NCBI GenBank assembly: GCA_934378195.1
Contig: CAKRPO010000018.1
Coordinates: 1 to 37,252 of the forward strand
Length of the DNA: 37,252 nt
Source of the DNA: an uncultured Blautia sp.
Lineage (GTDB): Bacteria > Bacillota > Clostridia > Lachnospirales > Lachnospiraceae
Direction of reading: 5' to 3'
Positions 7,852 through 14,694 of the stretch are shown here, one piece after another. The notes below the pieces were generated by a model, which searched no databases, had not been told where the DNA came from, and saw nothing but the letters and a program-made list of their open reading frames with translations. The first letter of the stretch is position 1. Each line of letters begins with the position of its first letter. Made by a program: the position numbers and the translations under genes.

Positions 7852-8793
7852 TCAAAAAACATTATAGGTCAGTATAACATTCTTTTTATTCCTAGTCCAT
7901 GCTAAATCTGCCGGTACCATAACTGCCAGTTCCATATGATTCCTTTTCTCTGATAATCCCAGTACCTTTATCGTCGTTATTCCAGATTTCGTTTTTGTCT
8001 GCCAGTCTGTCTCCTGTCCATTTATTCGCACACTGATAATCTGCTGTGCAATCTCTTTATTTATTTGAATTTCTGCATATTCCCCACCTGATAATTCCTT
8101 ATTCCAATAAAACAGTTTCATCTTTTTCAGGCATTCTGCCGGCGGCAGCTTATATGCTTCTTCATATTCTGTCACTGTATCCACTTCTTCTCTGGGTACT
8201 TCTGTGAATGCAGGTGTTGGTGTAAGCGTCGGTTCTGCAGTTGGTACTGACACAGGAGTTGGTGTGTCTGTTGGCAGCAGTGTGGGCTCCGAAATCTCAG
8301 AATACGCTGCTTCTGCAGCGTCGTCATTTAATGTTTCATTCCTGTTCGTACTTCTGTTATCATTTCTCTGTGAAACATATTCATCCACATAGTGCTGATC
8401 ATAAAAACTGTTCCCACCTTCCCCTGTACCCGAATTTGTCTGCTCATTCCAGTCATCAGACATTGCACTATCATATTCTCTAATGTCTTCCGTCGTTGAA
8501 TCAGCTATATTTTCTCCTGATAGTTGTCCATTATCGCGGACTTCTTCTGTGTCATTGTTGTCTTTTGCCGGTGTTTCATATGCCGGTTCATTATCCCAGT
8601 CTGACCAGTCTGCATCAAATGCTCCGGTTCCTGTAGAAACATCAAAGCCACCAAACTCCGATGCATACACAGACAGAAACTTGGCGCTTCCACTGAGAAA
8701 CGCCATACTTATCAGTATCCCTGCTTTTATTCGAATCTTTAATTTATTTTTGTTTCCCGCCAAGAATGATTCCTGCCTCCTTCTTCCATGCAT
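7852..8793 (-). CDS. Secreted protein with Pro/Thr linker, unknown function
   Basis: Not recognised as a named family. It encodes up to 313 residues with a Sec-type signal: a basic segment (NKNKLKIRIK), a hydrophobic stretch (AGILISMAFLSG...) and a likely cleavage after VYA. A low-complexity region rich in Asp, Asn, Glu and Ser follows (about 45-160), then a Pro/Thr linker (PTDTPTPVSVPTAEPTLTPT), then a C-terminal domain of about 95 residues predicted to be beta-rich (FYWNKELSGGEYAEIQINKE). The start is uncertain. ATG 8793 lies 50 bases inside the kinase gene with a weak site, whereas TTG 8763 follows AAGGAGG and still gives a complete signal peptide. Its position directly after a membrane-anchored kinase suggests a surface or envelope partner; this is inference. 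Confidence 0.7.
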   Translation of the reverse strand: MHGRRRQESFLAGNKNKLKIRIKAGILISMAFLSGSAKFLSVYASEFGGFDVSTGTGAFDADWSDWDNEPAYETPAKDNNDTEEVRDNGQLSGENIADSTTEDIREYDSAMSDDWNEQTNSGTGEGGNSFYDQHYVDEYVSQRNDNRSTNRNETLNDDAAEAAYSEISEPTLLPTDTPTPVSVPTAEPTLTPTPAFTEVPREEVDTVTEYEEAYKLPPAECLKKMKLFYWNKELSGGEYAEIQINKEIAQQIISVRINGQETDWQTKTKSGITTIKVLGLSEKRNHMELAVMVPADLAWTRNKKNVILTYNVF

Positions 8794-10063
8794 TCCATCT
8801 TTCTGTGCTCTCCTCCGGCTGATCCGTTATTTCTCCCGCCCTGCTTTTCCATTGTCTGTAGACAGCACGACTCTCCTGATAGCGAGCCTGTCTGCAAAGA
8901 AACATTCCATATTCCAGATATCCTTTTGTATATTCTGGTTCATACGTCAGCAATTGTCTGTAGTAAATCTCTGCACGGTCCGCTCTGTCTGCCAGTTCCC
9001 CATTCCACGCCAGCAGTTCCAGGATTTTTCGTTGTGCCTCTGATGTCTGATATTTTTTTTGCAGGTTCTGTAATCTATACTCTATATGTTCATTGATCTG
9101 CTTACGTAAAACAGCAGAACCGGATCGATATTCCATAGAAAAATATTCTGCTGTGACCGGTGCGAGCGCTCTCGACAACTCTGGCAGCTTTTTTCTTCCA
9201 ACACCAAAAGTCAGTGTCAGAACCAGTGCAACCAATGCGGCAGCGGTCGGAATCAGAATCGATTTCAGGTTCAGTTTCAAAGGATGAATTTCTTTTAGCA
9301 CATCTCTTGCTTCACAAGTACTCTGCCATCGTTTCGTCTGTTCTGAACGACAGCATTTCAAAATAAATTTCCCTAATGCAGGACACTGGAACAAATATGG
9401 TATTTTCTTTCTTCCACATAATCTTTCCAGCGTTTTGCCAAGTGCATAAAAATCGCTTGCCGCACTTATCGTTCCCTGAAACTGCTCTGGTGCTGCATAA
9501 CCTCTGGTTCCCTTTGTCTCTTTGTAAGAAGCGTGGTATGAAAAAACAGCACTTCCGAAATCTACCAGATACAATCGTTTCTGCTCTGTCATCATCAGAT
9601 TGGAGGGTTTCAGATCTCCGTAGTAAATGGCAGGCTTCCTGGAATGAAGATATTCGAGAACCTGTAGGATTACTTTACCTATATGCAAGATTTCTTCAAT
9701 AGAAAAAACATATCCTTCTTCCAAATATTGTTCAAGTGTTTTCCCCTGTATATATTCCATGATGATATAGCAGTACTCATCACGCTCTGTATAGTCAATC
9801 ATCTGTGGCAGAGACGGATGATTCAGAAGGCGAAAAAGTCCTGCTTCCCTTTTATTTCTGATCGGCAGTTCTTTAACTGCTCGAAAAATACCGAGTTCAA
9901 TGTCACGGGCAAGGTACATGTTGCCTTCACCGCCTGTGCCGATGTTCTCAACAATGCAGTAGCGGCCTTTTAGTAAAATGCCTGTTAAATCGATAGGAAT
10001 CGCTCCTTTCTTTACTTTTTTATTCTTTTCTTTTGTAAAAGGGAAAAGGTTGGGGAATTCCAA
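8744..10063 (-). CDS. Membrane-anchored Ser/Thr protein kinase with TPR-like C-terminal region
   Basis: Hanks-type protein kinase, 439 residues from TTG 10063. The G-loop is GTGGEGNMY at 42-50, the ATP lysine is Lys64 in RAVKEL, the catalytic loop is YYGDLKPSN with Asp150 and Asn155, the metal motif is DFG at 168-170, and the substrate-side motif is GYAAPEQ at 188-194. The usual His-Arg before the catalytic Asp is Tyr-Gly, so it is a non-RD kinase, less likely to need activation-loop phosphorylation. One membrane span (about 266-287) is followed by an external helical, TPR-like region (AEIYYRQLLTYEPEYTKGYLEYGMFL) instead of the PASTA repeats of PrkC/StkP. The start is doubtful: TTG 10063 lacks a ribosome site, while AAAGGAG at 10009-10003 precedes no standard start codon. 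Confidence 0.87.
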   Translation of the reverse strand: MEFPNLFPFTKEKNKKVKKGAIPIDLTGILLKGRYCIVENIGTGGEGNMYLARDIELGIFRAVKELPIRNKREAGLFRLLNHPSLPQMIDYTERDEYCYIIMEYIQGKTLEQYLEEGYVFSIEEILHIGKVILQVLEYLHSRKPAIYYGDLKPSNLMMTEQKRLYLVDFGSAVFSYHASYKETKGTRGYAAPEQFQGTISAASDFYALGKTLERLCGRKKIPYLFQCPALGKFILKCCRSEQTKRWQSTCEARDVLKEIHPLKLNLKSILIPTAAALVALVLTLTFGVGRKKLPELSRALAPVTAEYFSMEYRSGSAVLRKQINEHIEYRLQNLQKKYQTSEAQRKILELLAWNGELADRADRAEIYYRQLLTYEPEYTKGYLEYGMFLCRQARYQESRAVYRQWKSRAGEITDQPEESTERWNAWKKEAGIILGGKQK

Positions 10064-10065
10064 CC
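10048..10065 (-). promoter_or_regulatory. Small hairpin over the kinase start region
   Basis: Inverted repeat GGTTGG-(6)-CCAACC (arms 10065-10060 and 10053-10048 on the minus strand) spans the annotated TTG initiator, about 20 bases after the predicted transcription start. It could mask initiation there or mark this segment as leader. Confidence 0.3.
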
Positions 10066-10090
10066 GGAGAATTTTTACTTTTGTGAAGTA

Positions 10091-10096
10091 AGTATA
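10091..10096 (-). promoter_or_regulatory. Extended -10 of the kinase operon promoter
   Basis: Minus-strand TGCTATACT, a strong extended -10 (hexamer TATACT at 10096-10091) in an AT-rich region. No good -35 is seen at 17-18 bases, which fits an extended -10 promoter. Its ten-base context matches that of the rpsB promoter. Confidence 0.5.
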
Positions 10097-10142
10097 GCAT
10101 AAAAAGAAGGATCTTTTTATTAATTTTTTCTTAAATTATAAC

Positions 10143-10186
10143 CGAGGGGGAAGCGCTCACAGTTGCGAAGGCCGCTTTCCCCCTCG
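10143..10186. repeat. GC-rich long hairpin
   Basis: Near-perfect inverted repeat: arms CGAGGGGGAAGCG (10143-10155) and CGCTTTCCCCCTCG (10173-10186), differing by one bulged base, with a 17-base loop. A second C-rich tract follows directly. It has no T-run on either strand, so it is not an ordinary terminator. It sits between the kinase promoter and the 87-base tandem repeats. Confidence 0.7.
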
Positions 10187-10204
10187 AACTCCCCCTTCAG
10201 GCCA

Positions 10205-10485
10205 CGCAGAAAAGCAAAATATACAGAAAAGAATTCAAGACAGAACATATAAAGGCAAAACATTATTCTTATACTCGCACTTTTCAGGGCACGCAGAAAG
10301 GCGGGCTATACAGAAAAGGATTCAAGGCAGAACATATAAAGGCAAAACATTATTCTTATACTCGCACTTTTTTGATCTCGCAGAAAACGGAATATACAGA
10401 AAAGGATTCAAGGCAGAACATATAAAGGCAAAACATTATTCTTATACTCGCACTTTTTAGGTCTCGCAGAAAGGCGGGCTATGGG
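10205..10485. repeat. 87-base tandem repeat array, three copies plus a partial fourth
   Basis: Units start at 10205, 10292, 10379 and 10465 (periods 87, 87, 86). Each begins CGCAGAAA, has about 10-15 variable bases, then a nearly invariant core of about 65 bases that ends TTATTCTTATACTCGCAC followed by Ts. Copies 2 and 3 are identical in the core and copy 1 differs at two positions; the fourth copy stops after about 20 bases. A plus-strand frame remains open through copies 1-3 but has no ATG, GTG or TTG start with a ribosome site, so I do not call a gene. No known repeat family is recognised. The whole stretch 10064-10547 otherwise holds only the kinase promoter, the hairpin and the argS terminator. 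Confidence 0.9.
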
Positions 10486-10503
10486 TAAGGATATTTTGGG
10501 CAG

Positions 10504-10537
10504 TAAAAGGCCCCAGCTTCCGTAGGGAAGATGGGGC
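10504..10537 (-). terminator. Intrinsic terminator after argS
   Basis: Minus-strand hairpin GCCCCATCTTCC-CTAC-GGAAGCTGGGGC (10537-10510), one internal mismatch, followed by CTTTTA. It lies 10 bases beyond the argS stop. Confidence 0.85.
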
Positions 10538-10547
10538 ATGGTTATTT

Positions 10548-12314
10548 TTACATACGGTCCGGGGCGGAGAAGCCGAGGAGGTCGATGCTTGTTTCGAGAA
10601 TATCTTTAGTGAGTCCAAGAAGCTTCAGGAAGGATTCTTTCTGTGCCTGATTTTCCTCGCTGAGGATCTTTGTCTCATGGTAGAAGCTGTTGAATGCGTT
10701 GGATACTTCGTAAATGTATGCGCAGATCTTATGTGGTGCTTTTTCTTCGAATGCATTTTCGATGGTGCTTCCGAACCTGGTCAGTTCCAGCATAAGATTT
10801 TTCTGGCTTGCATTGACAGCGGAAAGGATTTCTCCTGCCTCAAGATTTCCACCCTCTTCTTTATAACGGTTGAGGATAGATTTAATACGAACGATTGTAT
10901 ACAGAATATACGGACCTGTATTTCCCTCGAAGGAAGTGAATCGGTCAATATCAAAGATATAATCTTTGGTTGCCTGATTGGACAAATCACCGTACTTGAT
11001 TGCAGAAAGACCTACGATCTCTGCTGTTTCTTTTGCATCCTGATCTTTGACACTTCTGTTCTCAACAATCTTGTGGAACATCTCTTCATCAATATCGGCG
11101 ATGAGATTTTCCAGACGCATAACGCCGCCTTCTCTTGTCTTGAACGGTTTGCCATCCTTGCCATTCATTGTACCAAATCCAAGGAATGAAAGTTTTGTCT
11201 CTGGTTTTACAAGACCAGTCTTTCTTGCGCAGCGGAATACCTGAATGAAATGAAGTTCCTGACGTTTGTCTACTACATAAAGAATCTCATCTGGATCAAA
11301 CAGTTTCACACGTTCTACAATCGTTGCAAGGTCTGTTGTCGTATACAGAGAAGCACCATCGGACTTAAGAAGCATACATGGCGGGATTTCTTTGGTGTCG
11401 GATTCTTCTTTGACATCGACAACAAGCGCACCCTGATCTTCATATGCAAATCCCTGGTCTTTCATCATCTGCACCATATCCGGAATATATGGCTGTGCAT
11501 CAGATTCTTTCTTCCACAGATCAAAAGAAACGTTCAGATTTGCATAGTTTCTCTTCAGGTCTGTAACAGAAACCTGCATTATATGATTCCAGAGTGCCAT
11601 ATATCCAGGCTTTCCCTGCTGAAGCTGATGTGTTGCTTCCAGTGCTTCATTACGGTATGCTTCGTCTTCTTTGGACTTGCCGCTTGCACACGGATAGATT
11701 TCTTCCAGTTCGCTGATCGTAAACGGTGCTTCCTGTGGATATTCGCCTTCATAAGTATCATCAAAATAAACCAGTTCTGGCTTGCGATGCTTCAGTTCTG
11801 TGATAATGAGACCCATCTGCAGCCCCCAGTCACCAAGATGTACATCACCAATCACTTTGTGACCGACATAACGTCCAATGCGCTTGATGCTCTCTCCAAT
11901 AATTGCAGAACGCAGATGTCCTACATGAAGTGGTTTCGCTACGTTCGGTCCGCCGTAATCAATTACGATTGTCTTTGGCTGTTCTGCAGTATTAACGGAA
12001 TATTTCTCGTCTGCTGCCATCTTCTTCAGATAGTCTGCAAGAAATTCTTCTTTGACCTTCAGATTGATAAAACCTGGCTTGACAACTTCTGCCACTGCAA
12101 AGATTTGGCTGTCTTTCAGATATGCCACCACATCATCAGCAATCATAAATGGTGCTTTCTTGTATGCTTTAGCACCCGCCATCGCTCCATTACACTGAAA
12201 TTCACATAAATCCGGTCTGTTGGATACAGTAACTTTACCATATTCCGGATCATAACCGGCTTTCTCGAAAGCAGAAGCAAGTTCTTCTGCCATTAATTCC
12301 ATAAGTTTTTTCAT
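10548..12314 (-). CDS. argS: Arginyl-tRNA synthetase
   Basis: Class I synthetase that charges tRNA-Arg with arginine; 588 residues, the normal length. The N-terminal additional domain (about 1-110) recognises the tRNA D-loop. The HIGH motif is HVGHLRSAIIGES (about 132-144) after the GPNVAKPLHVG block. The KMSKS loop is replaced by GKDGKPFKTREGG, usual for many bacterial ArgRS. The C-terminal helical anticodon-binding domain begins near SFEGNTGPYILYTIVRIKSI and ends DLLGFSAPDRM. The start ATG 12314 has GGAGTC upstream. It lies 16 bases after degV on the same strand and ends in a strong terminator, so degV and argS form a two-gene operon. Confidence 0.97.
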   Translation of the reverse strand: MKKLMELMAEELASAFEKAGYDPEYGKVTVSNRPDLCEFQCNGAMAGAKAYKKAPFMIADDVVAYLKDSQIFAVAEVVKPGFINLKVKEEFLADYLKKMAADEKYSVNTAEQPKTIVIDYGGPNVAKPLHVGHLRSAIIGESIKRIGRYVGHKVIGDVHLGDWGLQMGLIITELKHRKPELVYFDDTYEGEYPQEAPFTISELEEIYPCASGKSKEDEAYRNEALEATHQLQQGKPGYMALWNHIMQVSVTDLKRNYANLNVSFDLWKKESDAQPYIPDMVQMMKDQGFAYEDQGALVVDVKEESDTKEIPPCMLLKSDGASLYTTTDLATIVERVKLFDPDEILYVVDKRQELHFIQVFRCARKTGLVKPETKLSFLGFGTMNGKDGKPFKTREGGVMRLENLIADIDEEMFHKIVENRSVKDQDAKETAEIVGLSAIKYGDLSNQATKDYIFDIDRFTSFEGNTGPYILYTIVRIKSILNRYKEEGGNLEAGEILSAVNASQKNLMLELTRFGSTIENAFEEKAPHKICAYIYEVSNAFNSFYHETKILSEENQAQKESFLKLLGLTKDILETSIDLLGFSAPDRM

Positions 12315-12330
12315 TTTTCTGACTCCTTAT

Positions 12331-13200
12331 TTATACAGTTACTTTCTTTGAGCAGGCAACAGCAAGTGCACCATGTCCGATATGACATGCAACACTTAAG
12401 GAAAGCGGATCCATATGAATCTCCATTCCAGGGAATGTTGCCTGAACTTCTTTCTTGAATTCTTCTGCCTCTTCTTTATTTCCTGCATATGCCATCTGCA
12501 GGCACATCTCACCGGATTCTACGTATTTCTTAAAACGTGTTTCCCAGTCTTCCTGCATTGCTTTTAATAAAACTCTTTTGGCCTGCTTCTTACCTCTTAC
12601 TTTGGCATAAGCATCCAGCTTCTCTCCCTGGATCTGCAGAACCGGTTTCAGATTCAGAACAGTTCCGATTGCAGCAGCTGCCGGAGTGATACGACCGCCC
12701 TTCTTGAGATATTTCAGAGTCTCAAGTGTAATATAAATACTGGACTCCATCTTCTCTGCTTCCAGTCTTTCTTTGATCTCTGCTGCACTTTTTCCTGCAT
12801 CACGAAGGGTAAGTGCATCCAGTACAGACTGTCTCTGCGTAACAGAAATTCTCTGATTATTAACAACCTGAACCTTGCCGTCATAATCCCTGGCAAGCAT
12901 TGTCGCAGTGTCACAGGAAGCGCTTAATCCGCTGGACATAGGAATATGTACCACTTCGTCATATTTCTCTAACAGATTGTCCCATAATCCACATACTTCT
13001 GCCGGGCTAGGCTGAGAAGTTGAAATCGATTCATCATTTTTCAGACGTTCATAAAAATCTTCCTGAGAAAGTGTGATTCCTTCCAGATACATCACTTCAT
13101 TAATATAAAATGGCATTGGCAGAACAGAGATTCCCAGTTTTCTTCCTTCGTCCTGTGTAATCCCACTGTTGCTGTCAGTTACAATCGCAATTTTTCCCAT
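12331..13200 (-). CDS. DegV family fatty-acid-binding protein
   Basis: DegV/FakB proteins bind a fatty acid and present it to the FakA kinase for phospholipid synthesis. This one has 289 residues from ATG 13200 (MGKIAIVTDSNSGITQ), with AGGAGA seven bases upstream; an ATG five codons earlier overlaps that site and is rejected. Landmarks are the N-terminal TDSNSGI, the STSQPSP loop, IPMSSGLSASC, the NNQRIS segment, LKYLKKGGRI and the C-terminal HIGHGALAVAC. No FakA gene is in the window. Cotranscribed with argS. The ligand cannot be predicted. Confidence 0.93.
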   Translation of the reverse strand: MGKIAIVTDSNSGITQDEGRKLGISVLPMPFYINEVMYLEGITLSQEDFYERLKNDESISTSQPSPAEVCGLWDNLLEKYDEVVHIPMSSGLSASCDTATMLARDYDGKVQVVNNQRISVTQRQSVLDALTLRDAGKSAAEIKERLEAEKMESSIYITLETLKYLKKGGRITPAAAAIGTVLNLKPVLQIQGEKLDAYAKVRGKKQAKRVLLKAMQEDWETRFKKYVESGEMCLQMAYAGNKEEAEEFKKEVQATFPGMEIHMDPLSLSVACHIGHGALAVACSKKVTV

Positions 13201-13304
13201 GTTGCATCTCCTCATGTATTTTACTTTGTATAGAACAGAGCCGTTCTTTTAGACCTATACCTGACATCTGCCATATACTGCTAAAATCATTGCATACTGG
13301 TTAT

Positions 13305-13333
13305 AGTTTATCATATTTTTTTCGGTATCTCAA
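13305..13333 (-). promoter_or_regulatory. degV-argS promoter
   Basis: Minus-strand -35 TTGAGA (13333-13328), 17-base spacer, -10 TAAACT (13310-13305) with an extended TG. The leader to degV is about 100 bases, with no obvious T-box. Confidence 0.65.
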
Positions 13334-13362
13334 TTAAAATATCAAAAATGCCCGTGTGTATA

Positions 13363-13412
13363 TAAAAAATGAAGCCAGAGTCCATCTCCGACCGAAATAT
13401 TCTCTGACTTCA
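13363..13412 (-). terminator. Intrinsic terminator of the MacB-like efflux operon
   Basis: Minus-strand hairpin with arms ATGAAGTCAGAG (13412-13401) and CTCTGGCTTCAT (13380-13369), one G-U pair, followed by six T. It lies 12 bases past the permease stop at 13424. Confidence 0.85.
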
Positions 13413-13423
13413 TATCTATTTAT

Positions 13424-14680
13424 TTACTCACTTCTAAGTGCATCGATTGGATTCAGATCCGCTGCTTTCACAGATGGAAGCAATCCAAAGATCACTCCGA
13501 TCAGTGTAGAAAACAGAACAGAACCAATAATGGCAGGAATACTGATTGCTGTTGGCGCTCCTGACAGTTCCGAAACCACTTTGGATAGTGCAATTCCAAC
13601 AAGTACACCAATCACACCACCTATGCTGGTCAACATAGACGCTTCTGTCAGAAACTGGATCAAAATAACTTTTTTCCTTGCTCCAATCGCCTTCTTCAGA
13701 CCAATCTCACTGGTTCTCTCTGTAACAGATACCAGCATAATATTCATTACACCAATACCACCAACGAGCAGCGAGATACTTGCGATCCAGATCAGCTGTG
13801 TATTGGTACTCTCACTGAGTTTCTGCAGATTCTTGACCTGCTGCATCACATCATCTGCTTTGTATTTGTATTTGGAACTGTTCGTATCAATTCCCTGATT
13901 CATGACATCTGCTGCCGCATTTCCTGCTGAACTCATATTGTCTGTAGAATCTGCCCGAATCACAGCATTTTCCGGTTCATCAAATTTAAATGCCATTGGC
14001 CAGCATTTATTTGGAATCAAAATCGTGCCCATGATCGTCTGATAATACTGATTGTATTCATCAATCGTTTTGATGTTCGGCTGATAATCATCACTCTGTG
14101 TCACAACTCCGATAACCGTAAAAGGCTCTGATCCGATTTCGATAGTCTTGCCAACCGGATTCTTACCTGCAAAAAGATTGTCTGCTGCATTGCTGTCTAC
14201 CAGCACAACCTTTCGGAGTTCATCGTAATCCTTCTGGATAAATCCTCTTCCGGCCTGTACCATATAGCCACAGGTATCCAGATAATTCATATCAATTCCA
14301 TAAATACTTCCACCCTGGAAACTGGTATTCTCATAATAGACGCTGCTGGTATATGTACGACTGTAAAAAAATGTAGCATTCTCTACATGCTCCAGATTCA
14401 TGACGTCTTCCTTCTGTTGGTCCGAAAGAAGTGGCGGTTCTGTACCATCCGTCATTCCATACTCCGGATCATAATCACTGTCACCATAATTCAGACTTAC
14501 AGAAACGCTATTGTTGCCTGCACCGATCAGATCCTCCTTGATCTGCTCACTGGTTCCTTTGATCGTAGAAACAATTGCAATAATAGAAGCAATTCCAATA
14601 ATGATACCCAGCATAGTCAGAAAAGATCGCATTTTATGAGACCAGATTCCCTGAATGGATATCCTCATATTTTCAAGCAT
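13424..14680 (-). CDS. MacB-like ABC transporter permease (FtsX domain)
   Basis: Membrane subunit of a MacB/LolC-type mechanotransmission ABC exporter; 418 residues. Residues 1-45 hold the first membrane helix (MRSFLTMLGIIIGIASIIAI). A MacB periplasmic core domain occupies about 46-280 and lies outside the membrane. Three C-terminal helices form the FtsX domain, with the landmark VGGIGVMNIMLVSVTERTSEIGLKKAIGA and the ending LNPIDALR. Start ATG 14680 has AAGGTGG upstream. It is the last gene of the operon and fits the ATPase and adaptor genes before it. Substrate unknown; a peptide, antibiotic or lipoprotein is plausible. Confidence 0.92.
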   Translation of the reverse strand: MLENMRISIQGIWSHKMRSFLTMLGIIIGIASIIAIVSTIKGTSEQIKEDLIGAGNNSVSVSLNYGDSDYDPEYGMTDGTEPPLLSDQQKEDVMNLEHVENATFFYSRTYTSSVYYENTSFQGGSIYGIDMNYLDTCGYMVQAGRGFIQKDYDELRKVVLVDSNAADNLFAGKNPVGKTIEIGSEPFTVIGVVTQSDDYQPNIKTIDEYNQYYQTIMGTILIPNKCWPMAFKFDEPENAVIRADSTDNMSSAGNAAADVMNQGIDTNSSKYKYKADDVMQQVKNLQKLSESTNTQLIWIASISLLVGGIGVMNIMLVSVTERTSEIGLKKAIGARKKVILIQFLTEASMLTSIGGVIGVLVGIALSKVVSELSGAPTAISIPAIIGSVLFSTLIGVIFGLLPSVKAADLNPIDALRSE

Positions 14681-14694
14681 AAAATACCACCTTT

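Noticed and set aside
10098..10460. Plus-strand open frame through the 87-base repeats encoding a repeated basic peptide
   Set aside because: No ATG, GTG or TTG start with a ribosome site, no conserved domain, and the frame shifts relative to the unit in the third copy. Kept only as a repeat.
10205..10485. CRISPR array
   Set aside because: The repeated core is about 65 bases and the variable part only 10-15; no cas genes are near.
11250..12209. 319-codon plus-strand open frame opposite argS
   Set aside because: Same reason: antisense shadow without a ribosome site or recognisable protein features.
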